From Lycium barbarum (taxonomy: Eukaryota; Streptophyta; Magnoliopsida; Solanales; Solanaceae): 64,000 nucleotides of DNA. Positions 1 through 9,852 of this stretch are shown piece by piece (the stretch's first letter is position 1; each line of letters begins with the position of its first letter). The notes beneath the pieces were generated by a model. That model saw only the letters and a list, made by a program, of their open reading frames with translations, did not search any database and was not told the origin of the DNA. The position numbers were made by a program, and so were the translations under genes. Where the stretch lies: NCBI RefSeq assembly GCF_019175385.1, contig NC_083337.1:20941885-21005884 (forward strand), in the 5' to 3' direction.

Positions 1-875
1 TACCTAATTGGCTGAGGGGGGAATTAGGACAAAAGTTGAGACCAGCTCTATTATCAATCAATACTCGGGTCACGACTTTATCTAGGCACATGGTGATGAC
101 ATGCAGTGTTTTGTTGTGTGTCGTACCTTCTTTGGGTAATTCTCCCTAGGTGAAGGAAACTTGATGTTTACCTATGACATGGGACACCATGTTATCCAGA
201 TTGTCGCTACTTATGCCCGTGGGGAACTTAGTTTGACGGTATTAAGGGGAACTTAGTAGCAATGCCAACAATAATATTTGGGCTGGCGTCTTCTTTAGAT
301 GCTCCATAATGGAGTATTCTTTTGGTTGCATTCGATGTCGGAAATCTTCAGCCTCACCTTCAGTGATGGTCGTTCTCGGGTTTCCTTCTTTTCTTGGTGC
401 TCCTTAGGCCAATTCTTTGGGAGTATAACATCTCCTTGATGGAGTCATTCCATGGGCGACCGCCGCTTGGACAATAAATTCTTTTCTTGAAGCTAACACC
501 ATCTCTTGGGATACTAGCATTGTGATTGGTACAGGGATCAATACCTTGAATTGTGGGTGCTCTTGAATTGTGAGTGAGGCCATTGTTTGCTCAAGTGTTT
601 TGACAGGGTCTCGAGCCAATGGTTTGTGCACAGTCCAATCTTCTTCTCTTTCGATCATGTGAATAGTATTATTGCCATGGTTAGGCAGCGGATTGATATT
701 CACATTTGGTGGAACAGTTTGGAAGTGATCTCTTTTTTTCCAATCAGATCTTGTATCTTATGTTTTAAATGGATACAGTCTTTAGTACTATGTCTATTTC
801 CGCGAGAATGGTAAGCACATGTTTGATCAGGTCGAAAGAATCGATTTTCGGGGTTGACCACCTTTGGTGGGACTG
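1..875 (-). pseudogene. gag C-terminus and protease start of element F, degenerate
   Basis: Minus-strand translation of about 840 down to 760 gives a knuckle-like segment CAYHSRGNRHSTKDC, the same motif type that ends the gag of element D. Next come a lysine-rich helix and a stop just upstream of the open stretch 703-404 (99 codons). At about 403 a one-base shift moves the frame, and the coding signal continues to about 300 with acidic linker sequence. Near 70-40 a retropepsin-like block reads VLIDNRAGLN. Family retropepsins have D-S/T/N-G there, so the G is replaced and the active site is probably lost. The rest of the protease and pol is outside the window. Recognition rests on comparison with D and on family knowledge. 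Confidence 0.7.
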
Positions 876-992
876 TTGTTACGGTTCGCTTTCATGTGGG
901 TTAGGCATAAAAGTTACTACAAGTTTGTTGGTGCTCTAATTGGATCTTATATTTTTTAGATTCACCACCTAATATATTATGGAAAACTACGA
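876..992 (-). repeat. 117-bp fragment of the F LTR terminus embedded in gag
   Basis: Starting at tgttacggttcgctttcatg, this stretch matches the inner end of the F LTR at 9855-9970 almost base for base, then similarity stops abruptly. Sequence on either side is gag-like. No primer site follows the terminal 'taaca', so this is not a functional LTR junction. It looks like a recombination or template-switch scar that removed the N-terminal half of gag. Confidence 0.7.
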
Positions 993-1338
993 AACCTCAT
1001 TCTTCCTCATGACCTCGAGCTCAGGCGCAGTCTTGTTGTTCATCTTCAGATTCTGAGAAAATTATTAGGCTTAGTGCGGGTATTTTTTGTTCATTGGTTT
1101 TCCTTTGGGTGAGTGGGCAGTATTCGAGACCAATTGAGCATTTAAATGAAACACATGGAAGGAAACAAAGTCACACAAAGCAGCTCATAAGATTATACTA
1201 TGCGTGTTCTTAAGCATACTAAACGTTTGAAACATAAATGTGCCATTTTAATTAAACCATTGCCCCATAATATTAAATAATAATATTCTTCTCCGCAGGG
1301 GTACAAATGATAAAGTAAAGACAGTGCATAAAAATAAA
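993..1338. other. Degenerate internal sequence of element F
   Basis: No sustained open frame. Minus-strand translation near 1060-1010 gives short acidic stretches with interspersed stops that resemble gag linker sequence. It lies between the end of ORF1 and the LTR scar and is probably the ORF1-gag spacer plus the lost gag start. Confidence 0.4.
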
Positions 1339-2433
1339 TCAGTAGAAATGTCCTCCAGTAGTGGATGATAAAGCCCAATCTCTATCAGTCTTGGCTTTCT
1401 TTGCTTTCCGGAGGGTAGTCTGGATATGGAGATGGGCTGACATCAAAGTGGCTTCCATAAGAAACCCCTTTTGTGTGAAAGTTAGTGGAGCGACATCGTC
1501 TAAAATCTTCTTCATTCGGTCGTCTAGTTCAACCAAACAATCATTGGTAAGATCCAACTCATGCCTCAGACTTTCTATGACGGCCTTATCGTGCTCAATT
1601 TTCTCCAAATACTTAGCATCCCTGTCGTCAGCTCTCCTCTGTATCAAACGGGCTCGGATCTCGGCTTGCGAATCCTTATCTTAGACACAACTATAGAGAA
1701 TAGGCCTAGGAGGAAGTGTGCCTTGCAAGTCGGCCCACGACCAATCCTTATATTCTACGACACAACCCGGATGAAACCTATCTTCAGATAAGGTATCAGG
1801 ACCCCAAATCATGCGACCCTTCCATTCTCGGACACAATCTAATGCCGTTGGTGGTCTATCAATGTCGTAGTCGATGTTGAAATCTCCCATGCCTCCAATC
1901 TGGGGTATGACTTGGATTCTCCCAAATTGTCTCAGAGCCTGGGCAGGAGCATAAGGGCGAAACCCTAGGATTCCCATAAGCGGAAAAAATGGACACTTTC
2001 TCCCTTTGACTACAGCCCCAGTGGATACGAAGTCATGGAACATCCATTGAATTCTTTCCTCCTTCAATCTTGAGAAGGTGAATGTCCAACTTTTCCTGTT
2101 TTGTTCTCCGAAGTTTGGGCGAAAATCCTAAAGACTGTCCCTTTCAGCCGGCCTACTTAATTATTGTTCACCCCTAACCTTGACCATATGTTTGAGGATC
2201 CACCATTGCAGGAGCAAATTACAACCTTGGAAATATTTGTAATGATTCTGGCGGAGACTCAGGGCTCGGTATAAATCGGCTAACATGATCGGGGTTATAT
2301 CAAAGTATTTGGTTTCTTCTTTTTGGGTAATGACGTAAAAGATGGCATGGGTGACTGAAATGACTCAGGTATCTATGGCTAAGGACCAATCCTTGGGAAA
2401 GGCCATAGTTCCCAAAAAGCAAATGGTGAAAGC
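1339..2433 (-). pseudogene. ORF1 (DUF7745-like) C-terminal part of element F
   Basis: This is the downstream part of a protein whose start is at 9250; the two parts are separated only by element G. The open frame 2067-1681 contains the aromatic/proline-rich core (GILGFRPYAPAQALRQFGRI, then a W-rich segment WKGRMIWGPDTLSEDRFHPG) that I associate with the plant DUF7745 domain of retroelement ORF1 proteins. A single in-frame TAA near 1681 separates it from 1647-1339, which reads through as a charged heptad-type helix (LEKIEHDKAVIESLRHELDL), a likely coiled coil. The upstream section 2433-2070 has a few stops. The role of DUF7745 proteins in transposition is not known. It is a pseudogene because of the stops and the insertion. 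Confidence 0.7.
2429..2433. repeat. Target-site duplication of element G, left copy (aaagc)
   Basis: The five bases before the 5' LTR (aaagc) are repeated right after the 3' LTR at 8755-8759. The ORF1 reading frame of F resumes cleanly across the two copies. Confidence 0.93.
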
Positions 2434-2625
2434 TGATGAGTCGTGAAATTACGCGATATTCGATGCTAATTCCTTAAGTTTTTGTGACTCTTTAAGAACT
2501 TTTGTTGTTACTTTTTGTGTTTTTATGTTGTTTTGTAGGAAAAGATGCCCGGAGAGCATAACGGAGCAAAACAGACCAAAACAGACCAAAATAGAGCAAA
2601 AATAGAACCAATCAATGTTTCTGGC

Positions 2626-2872
2626 ACCACATGCTAATAGCATGTGGTGCAGCATGTTGAACATGCTAGCAGCATGTGGTGCAGCATCTGCTGTTAGTGA
2701 AAATGGCACCATATGCGAGTAGCATATGGTGCAGCATGTGCAACATGCGAGCAGCATGTGGTGCAGCATGTGGTGACAGAGAAATTGTCACCACATGCTA
2801 CGGTTTTGGCACAACATGCGATTAGCATGTTGAACATGCGAATAACATGTTGTGCAGCATGTTGTGCAAGAG
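2626..2872 (+). promoter_or_regulatory. Palindromic CATG word cluster in U3 of element G
   Basis: About 250 bp packed with imperfect palindromes built from GCATGT / ACATGC: CCACATGCTAATAGCATGTGG, AACATGCTAGCAGCATGT, ACCATATGCGAGTAGCATAT, ACATGCGATTAGCATGT, and repeated GTGGTGCAGCATG. A second-order dyad GGTGACAGAGAAATTGTCACC occupies the middle. The 3' LTR copy is at about 7555-7812, and a related cluster lies internally at 5704-5825. A regulatory role is inferred from its position just upstream of the TATA box. Confidence 0.6.
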
Positions 2873-2912
2873 GGTATTTTGGTCCAGATTTTGTTCCCGT
2901 TTTTTGGAATGA

Positions 2913-2920
2913 TATAAATA
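2913..2920 (+). promoter_or_regulatory. TATA box of the G 5' LTR
   Basis: TATAAATA, about 40 bp downstream of the last palindromic word; the same box is at 7863-7870 in the 3' LTR. It places the U3/R boundary shortly downstream. Confidence 0.65.
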
Positions 2921-3825
2921 CTCTTTTAGGGTTTGTAATATTTATCTTTGGCAATTTTTCATCAAGTTTGGAGACTAGGTTTTACACCACACTTTGGGGT
3001 TAAAGATTTGAAGATTTGGTTGAGTATTTCTTAAACCTTTAATTCATTTCTTCAATCCCTTGCTTTGTATTGTATATCTAAGTGTGTAGTATTTATTTCC
3101 ATAACTTGAATCTCGTTTATGAAAGTATTTTTGATTAAAGTTTGATTTGAAACTCTTGTTATGCTTATGTATTGGATGATTCTTATTGCTATTGAAGTGG
3201 GTCTTTGTTGATTTAATTAATCTCGTTCTTGAATGTTTCCAAAGGGATTAGCTAACCCTAGGACTCACCCATTTACTTAGATTGAGCTCGGAAGAGGAAA
3301 TCTAGGTTGGGAAAGATTAATTAACAAGAATTTGGGTCATTAAACTCATGTAATAACTTGAGCTCGGAAGAGGATAGTTACTTGAGGTTAAATTGGTTGT
3401 GCTTGATATCACACTGTAAGGCTTGGAAAAGCTTAGAGTGAAATTCATTGATTTGGTTGGAAGACTTTCAATGAGATTGTAGAAACCATTATCTATTAAC
3501 ATAAACCCGCTCTTAGTTGTGAAATCGTAAAATACGTTGGATCGTTACTTGAGTGTAATCTCCTATTATCCATAGTTGTGGCCATTGATCGTTTTACTTG
3601 CTTTCTAGGTTTGTTTACATTTCCGCATTAGTCATAATCTTTCTCAAAAACCCAAAATATTATTTATCGTTTGGCTTTAGCTTAGTTGGTGAAAGTTCCT
3701 TACTTTCTTTATCGCCTAGCATATTGTTCCCTGCGGGATCGACCCCGACTCATAGTTGGGTAAATATATTGCATACGACCGTGTACACTTTCTCTTTGAG
3801 GAGTGTATTTGGACGTTATCAAAAA

Positions 3826-3843
3826 TGGCGCCGCTGCCGGGGA
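3826..3843 (+). other. Primer binding site of element G (tRNA-Asp type)
   Basis: TGGCGCCGCTGCCGGGGA, four bases after the LTR end. It differs at one position from the complement of the plant tRNA-Asp 3' end used by Athila-type elements. Confidence 0.85.
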
Positions 3844-3934
3844 ACAATTTGGCGTATTTGAGTTAGTTTGGGATTTAAGATAACTTTCTTTGGTTCAAAC
3901 TTTCATTGCTTTATTTTATCTAAAAAAAAAAAAA

Positions 3935-5474
3935 CATGGCATCTTGAAATGAAAATGGGTTTGATGGTTGCAATCCATATTTTGATGACCCATGTCCATA
4001 TTGTGAAGGACCCCACTTTTGGCAAGATTGTGAATATGCTCCCGGGAGAGAGATATGTGCACCATCTCAATCCCATGATGAGAGTATTTGTAATATATGT
4101 GGTGGTCAAGGTGGACATTAGGGTGATTGTCCCAATTATTTCGCTTCCCCTCCCCCAAGTTGTTCTAACGAAAATGCTAGTTGTGCTTTTGAGTTTGACA
4201 GGGACAATGACATGGCAAATGAAGGACAAAGTGCCGGATATGAAGGCATCATGGCAATGCTCCAAACATACTTAGATCGGGAAGCTAAAATGGAGGAAGA
4301 GCGAAAGCTCCTCCAACAATCTGTTTTAGAAAATGGAGAAGCCATGAAAAGAATGAATGATTCATTTGAGGATGCCAATTCCTCAATTGTCATGGAAGTG
4401 TCGACTCCTCAAAATAAAATGGTTGAAGAAGAGATTTCAAGTTTACAAGATGAACCCGAATATTCTCGTGACCACGACGAAAGTTGTGAAATTGAAGAAA
4501 TGGTTCAACTTGAAGAAGAAGAGCATAATCTTGAAGAAGAAATCTCCAATTCTCAAAAAGAAGAAGTTGAGAAAATTTTGAAAAACATAATGGGGAGGAA
4601 TGAACAATATGGGCAAGTCTTGACCAAATTGTGGGAAGAAGTTCAACATGGGGATGATGAAACTATCCAAAAGGTATATCTCACCATGGATGGATTTTTA
4701 CAAGAGTTGGACGACTCTCACAATGAAGAAAATCTTGACAAAATGAAAATTTTGAGCCAAGATTGGCTAATGAATCAAGCTCAACAACTTGAAGCCTATG
4801 GAAATCACCGTGAAGGCATTTCACAGATGATGGAAGAATTTCTGAAAATACATGTTGAGCAAAGTCAAGTGGAGCTACTTGAAATTACTATCCAAAAATT
4901 GGAGGCCGAATTGAATGCAAAGATTGAGGCATGTGATGCTCAATATCAAAGGGTCATGGATTGTAGTTTTGAGTTGGTTTCTAATGAAGAAGAGGTCAAA
5001 ATTGATTTTCATGAGCTAATGGTAAATTGCCAACCTACCAACCCAAAAATAGTGAATGATGCCGAAGTTGAAGAAATGATACTAGAGTTGCATAAAAACG
5101 TTCATACAACAAATTTTGAAGACTCTAGTTCATTTTTGGGTGAGGATGTCAAAATTCATGCAAATTTGGAATTTGAGCGCGTTGGACCTCATTCCAACCA
5201 TTTTTCAACATTATGCTTGGTTAGTGAAATGGAAGTTGAACTAACCGAGCCTATGGAGAATTTTGGAGATGAAGATCAAAGCGTTTTCATTTTGAAGTTT
5301 GTTATGCCAAGAAGACAAAATGGCATGCCTCACTTACGGGCCAAGAAGTGCAAAATGCGACACCCGAGAGTTGGCCTCTTTGCTTTCCTACCCCCGCCTC
5401 ACGAGCATCACCGGAATCTTGATTCAAAGCTGGGGCGCAAATTCATATCCTCCAAGTGGAGGGAAAAGTGGTGA
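3935..5474 (+). pseudogene. Acidic coiled-coil ORF of element G, open for 420 codons from 4212
   Basis: From an ATG near 3935 the frame reads MAS then a stop, followed by two knuckle-like motifs, CPYCEGPHFWQDC (about 4000) and CNICGGQGGH-stop-GDC (about 4095). The second contains a TAG. From the ATG at 4212 the frame is open for 420 codons. That part is strongly acidic and predicted helical: heptad-like segments occur at about residues 20-60, 70-130 and 200-250, with runs such as LEEEEHNLEEEISNSQKEE. A basic tail ends it (SSKWREKW). Zinc knuckles at the N-terminus are the reverse of normal gag order. I do not recognise a catalytic domain. It may be a remodelled gag or structural protein of a non-autonomous Athila family; whether the shortened 4212 product is made is unknown. 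Confidence 0.65.
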
Positions 5475-5480
5475 AGGTAA

Positions 5481-5527
5481 CTGTCGTGCCGCGACGTTAA
5501 CTTAAGCGCTTGGTGGGAGGCAACCCA
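5481..5527 (+). other. Athila-type conserved post-pol motif
   Basis: The string from CTGTCGTGCCGCGACGTTAA through AAGCGCTTGGTGGGAGGCAA to CCCA is one I recognise from just after the pol stop of Athila-type elements. Here it directly follows the coiled-coil ORF, which suggests that ORF occupies the place of gag-pol. Its function is not known to me. Confidence 0.65.
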
Positions 5528-5703
5528 TCGTTTTAAAAGTTTTAAATCGTTTTTGAAATTTTATTTTTTAGAATAGTTTAGTTTATGGTTTTTGACTAAT
5601 CTGCAAAGTTTCAGAATTTTTGGAGTTGTTTTGAGCATGTCGGATTCCGGACAGCCTCCCAAAACCAGTAAAAGCTGCAAAAAAATATTTTCTAGTGTCA
5701 TAA

Positions 5704-5825
5704 CATGCAATTCGCATGTCTCGTCGCATATGGTCACAGAGAGTAAAAAAAAACGGGTGACATCACATGCGACTCGCATGTCATACATGCGAATCGCATG
5801 TCGCGTCGCATGTGGTGACATAGAG
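5704..5825 (+). repeat. Internal copy of the G palindromic word cluster
   Basis: ACATGCAATTCGCATGT, ACATGCGACTCGCATGT and ACATGCGAATCGCATGT are near-perfect palindromes. They are linked by 'ggtcacagagagtaaa' and 'ggtgacatagagtaaa', the same linker type as in the LTR cluster (ggtgacagagaaatt). The word set of the LTR therefore recurs some 3 kb away inside the element. Confidence 0.7.
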
Positions 5826-7360
5826 TAAATTTTTTTTTTCCTTTCTATTTTTATGTTTTGTTTTGATTATGTGCAGCGAGGACACTGCAATGTTTATAGT
5901 TGGGGGTGGCACGTGGTAGCGCATTATATTTTGAAACTTGCTCAAAATTTTTGAAAATTTTGTTCTTTTGACATGTTGTGGATTAGTCACTCTTATTATT
6001 TTATTTTCTTTGAGGAAAAATGTGAAAACTCTTGGCTTGTTTGGTACTAATAGAGTTAGTCTCTTGCATGTGAAATTGAAATGCGAATACCCCTCCAAAT
6101 TGTTTTGTGAAAGTTAAAAAGCAAGGTGCATAGGAAAGAATGATCTTTGTGACAACTTTTTGGCTCATTTGGTGACTCCTTACCTACTAGTTGTGTTTAC
6201 TTTGGATTATGAGATATTACACTAATTGATCCATCTAGACTGGTTCATATGCCATGTGTGGTGAGTGTTTGTTGAATAAATCTTGTGTTTACTTTTATCA
6301 ACTAGAACTTGCTTGGTTAGTCGTTCAATGCTAATTTTGATTATGTTGGTTGGAGAGATGAGCTTGGGCTATCTTTGTGATTTTTGAAACAAGCCTCTTT
6401 AGCCTTTCTAGCCTACCATTGCACAAAAAAATCACTAGTAACCCCATTTGAGCCTACGATCTTTTCTTTTATTGCCACATTACAAGCCTTTACCCTTTTT
6501 GATGAAGAGTCTCTCTTTTGAACCTTTCCCTCCGTGAACATGAAATTGTGAATTTGAGGCCAAAAGCCTAAGTTGGGGGTGTTAGTGTTGGTTGAGAGTG
6601 GTGAAGGTTGGTGTTGTGGAAAAGTCAAAAGAAAGGAAAAAAATTTGAAAAATACAAAAAGGTTGCAAACTTTTTGTGCAAAAACAAAAAAATATATATA
6701 TATATATATAAATGAATAAAACAAATGAATAATTGGGGAAACTAGTATGCAAAGGAAGGAGTGATGTTTTGAAATGAAGAGGAAAGTGGACAAAAAGTAT
6801 GTGTAGTGTTGAAGGAGGGCGTAGTCACTTGTATCTCAAATACGTATCCTACCCTTTCCTAAGCCTACATTACGAGCTTAAAAAGTCCCTATGTGATCTC
6901 CAACTGAATGTTCTTGAGTTACTGATGATTGAAAATAAGGGCAAGCTTATGGTGTGATATTTGTAAGCACTAGAATTTCTTTGTTGAGTGTGAGTGACTT
7001 TGTGTATTTTTCCCTTGTGTTGTTATTGTGAATATAGTGATTTTGGGACTTTCTTTCTTGTGAGAGCATATGGATTACGATAGATTGGTGATGTTGAAAA
7101 ATTCAAGGTTGAGTCAACTGAGCATATCTGGTAAGCTAGTAGTTTTGAGTCACTTATTGAGACTTGAGTGTTGTTGCTTGATAGTTTTAAATCTCTATTG
7201 CATTCTTGAAATTGTATTTTGAAATGAGGGAGTTATTTGGTTGAAGCTTCACATGCTTGTAGCCTAATTGTTAGTAGCAACCAAAGTCATGTTTTTGTGC
7301 TTAAAGTGGATCCTCATTGAGATTTTTGTTTTGATTTGCTTGAGGACAAGCAAAGACTTT
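5826..7360 (+). other. Noncoding 3' internal region of element G
   Basis: No credible ORF. Autonomous Athila elements carry an env-like ORF in this position; I see no trace of it. It holds a TA microsatellite near 6691-6711 and two internal purine/G-run motifs resembling the terminal polypurine tract, at 5896-5909 and 6570-6583. Confidence 0.6.
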
Positions 7361-7373
7361 AAGTTGGGGGTGT
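7341..7373 (+). other. Polypurine tract of element G
   Basis: TGAGGACAAGCAAAG followed by TTTAAGTTGGGGGTGT, abutting the 3' LTR. The 'gaggacaagca...aagt(t)tgggggtgt' pattern is typical of Athila elements. Confidence 0.8.
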
Positions 7374-8754
7374 TGATGAGTCGTGAAATTACGCGATATT
7401 CGATGCTAATTCCTTAAGTTTTTGTGACTCTTTAAGCAATTTTGTTGTTACTTTTTGTGTTTTTATGTTGTTTTGTAGGAAAAGATGCCCAGAGAGCATA
7501 ACGGACCAAAACGGACCAAAATAGAGCAAAAATAGAACAAATCAACGTTTCTGGCACCACATGCTAATACCATGTGGTGCAGCATGTTGAACATGCTAGC
7601 AGCATGTTGAACATGCTAGCAGCATGTGGTGCAGCATCTCCTGTCAGTGAAAATGACACCATATGCGAGTAGCATATGGTGCAGCATGTGCAACATGCGA
7701 GCAGCATGTGGTGCAGCATGTGGTGACAGAGAAATTGTCACCACATGCTACGGTTTTGGCACAACATGCGATTAGCATGTTGAACATGCGAATAGCATGT
7801 TGTGCAGCAAGTTGTGCAAGAGGGTATTTTGGTCCAGATTATGTTCCCGTTTTTTGGAATGATATAAATACTCTTTTAGGGTTTTTAATATTTATCTTTG
7901 GCAATTTTTCATCAAGTTTGGAGACTAGTTTTTACACCATACTTTGGGGTTAAAGATTTGAAGATTTGGTTGAGTATTTCTTAAACCTTTAATTCATTTC
8001 TTCAATCCCTTGCTTTGTATTGTATATCTAAGTGTGTAGTATTTATTTCCATAACTTGAATCTCGTTTATGAAAGTATTCTTGATTAAAGTTTGGTTTGA
8101 AACTCTTGTTCTGCTTATGTATTGAATGATTCTTATTGCTATTGAAGTGGGTCTTTGTTGATTTAATTAATCTCGTTATTGAATGTTTCCAAAGGGATTA
8201 GCTAACCCTAGGACTCACCCATTTACTTAGATTGAGCTCGGAAGAGGAAATCTAGGTTGGGAAAGATTAATTAACAAGAATTTGGGTCATTAAACTCATC
8301 TAATAACTTGATCTCGGAAGAGGATAGTTACTTGAGGTTAAATTGGTTGTGCTTGATATCACACTGTAAGGCTTGGAAAAGCTTAGAGTGAAATTCATTG
8401 ATTTGGTTGGAAGACTTTCAATGAGATTGTAGAAACCATTATCTATTAACATAAACCTGCTCTTAGTTGTGAAATCGTAAAATACGTTGGATCGTTACTT
8501 GAGTGTACTCTCCTATTATCCATACTTGTGGCCATTGATCGTTTTACTTGCTTTCTAGGTTTGTTTACATTTCCGCATTAGTCATAATCTTTCTCAAAAA
8601 CCCAAAATATTAGCTTAGTTGGTGAAAGTTCCTTACTTTCTTAATCGCCTAGCATATTGTTCCCTGTGGGATCGACCTCGACTCATAGTTGGGTAAATAT
8701 ATTGCATACGACCATGTACACTTTCTCTTTGAGGAGTGTATTTGGACGTTATCA
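7374..8754 (+). repeat. 3' LTR of element G (1,381 bp)
   Basis: Direct copy of 2434-3821 with about 29 substitutions by eye, a 20-bp tandem gain in the word cluster (agcatgttgaacatgctagc repeated), a 10-bp loss and a 17-bp loss. It is followed by the aaagc duplication at 8755-8759. Confidence 0.93.
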
Positions 8755-9250
8755 AAAGCCAACGGTTTGGTAATCATCCAGTCAGCATAAGTTTTGAATT
8801 CTCCGGGATATTCCACAAATCTATCTGGGCTTCCAAAACTTCTGTATAACTCTCTAAAGGGTATGGTGGGCCATGGGCCCAGTTGGCGTAGTTTAAAGAA
8901 AGCATCCTATAAATTTAGGAGTAGGTGGGTTTTTCCGGGATTAAAGCATTTTGGTCGGGTTTCTTTCTTCTTTTCAACCCCGAGCCAATGCTAGTTAACA
9001 CATCTTTAAATTCTTCCAGCGTTGGTGTCATTTCAATGTCATCCCCAAATCTGAAAACTATCCGGTCTCTATCCCAAAATTCGGCAATTACTTCTATTAG
9101 TTCCTTGCAACCGGTCATAGTCATGATGGATGTCAAATTTCCTAAGTGATATGAGATTCCTCTTTTCTCTTTCGGGGATATTTGGCCCCACCAAATTCGC
9201 AGCAACTCAGGTGTAGTCAAGACCATATCAAAGTTCAAATTGATTGACAT
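8755..9250 (-). pseudogene. ORF1 (DUF7745-like) N-terminal part of element F
   Basis: The start codon at 9250 opens MSINLNFDMVLTTPELLRIW and stays open for 111 codons to 8915. After a stop and frame change, coding-like sequence (VEYPGEFKTYADWMITKPLA) runs to the G insertion point, then resumes at 2433. The W-W, G-N-L and FRFGDDIEMTPTLEEFKDVL features fit the N-terminal half of plant DUF7745 proteins, a family known to me from retroelements and unplaced plant proteins. The ATG was chosen because it follows the noncoding leader after the primer site. Inactive because of stops and the insertion. Confidence 0.7.
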
Positions 9251-9834
9251 CTACAAAACCAAACCCAATCTTGATCCCCCCCCCCCCTCCACTAGGCAAG
9301 GTCACTGACATATCCTTTTTTGTCTTTATTTGACCCGATTTCATTCATAGGCACATTTAAACGTTTCCAAATAGCACATAATATGATATGCGATGTTTTT
9401 CGGGTCATAAACCGTACTTGACACGAGGTAGTCTCCTTATCGGGTTTGGATACGTCTAAAATATCCAAACCACCCAGTCTACTTCTTATTTGGATTTAGC
9501 TTAGCTCTATCTCAGGCTTATGCAAGAGTGGGTTTTTTCAAATCGACCTTGGACCCGAGCGGACTACTCAGGATAAACCTTTGTCCGCCGTTGAGTGATC
9601 GCACACCAACTTAACGTTCAACGTGTTCCAAAGAAAGAGGGTTTCGGGTTTTTTAGTGAAGGCTAGACCGCGATCCTGCGTGTCCCCTTTAAAACCATGC
9701 TTTCTGCCAGGAGTGGTGGAGTTCATGATATGATATGAATGTTAGTTCAAAATTGCGGAAATTAAACACATAGGCAAATAAATACAGTTGAAATCACATT
9801 ATATTGGAACCCATTATGATTAGAATCTAGAAAG
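9251..9834 (-). other. 5' leader of element F
   Basis: Noncoding leader between primer site and ORF1. Around 9655-9720 it resembles the D leader at 60800-60870 (shared 'gtgaa...cgcgat/cgcgaacc' and 'ccaggagtgg' text), supporting common ancestry of F and D. A run of 12 C lies at 9276-9287. Confidence 0.55.
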
Positions 9835-9852
9835 TTCCCAGCAGAGTCGCCA
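9835..9852 (-). other. Primer binding site of element F
   Basis: On the minus strand it reads TGGCGACTCTGCTGGGAA, two bases inside the LTR end at 9855. It differs at two positions from the D primer site (TGGCGACTCCGCTGGGGA). This type is found in Ogre/Tat-like elements; I could not verify the tRNA. Confidence 0.8.

Larger units (their letters stand above)
2434..3821 (+). repeat. 5' LTR of element G (1,388 bp)
   Basis: Begins TGATGAGTCGTGAAATTACG and ends GGACGTTATCA. Compared with the 3' LTR it has a 17-bp stretch near 3660-3680 missing there, an extra 10-bp repeat near 2580, and lacks a 20-bp tandem copy near 7600. It contains the palindromic word cluster (2626-2872) and a TATA box (2913-2920). 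Confidence 0.93.
2434..8754 (+). mobile_element. Element G: complete non-autonomous Athila-like LTR retrotransposon
   Basis: 6,321 bp bounded by direct LTRs that start TGATGAG and end TTATCA, with a perfect 5-bp target duplication. A primer site of the tRNA-Asp type (known from Athila elements) follows the 5' LTR, and a polypurine tract precedes the 3' LTR. The internal 3.55 kb has no protease, RT, RNase H or integrase. It carries one long ORF with knuckle-like motifs at its N-terminus, then a motif I associate with the end of Athila pol (5481-5527), then noncoding sequence. It must have relied on enzymes from an autonomous relative. LTRs differ by about 29 substitutions and three indels by eye, so insertion was fairly recent but clearly older than that of D. 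Confidence 0.92.

Noticed and set aside
2449..3003. Overlapping open frames on both strands rich in H, M and C
   Set aside because: Product of the palindromic CATG words in the G LTR. The same frames recur in the other LTR and make no known protein.
6413..6793. 126-codon minus-strand frame in element G
   Set aside because: Low-complexity F/Y/I-rich translation across a TA microsatellite, antisense to the element, with no recognisable domain.
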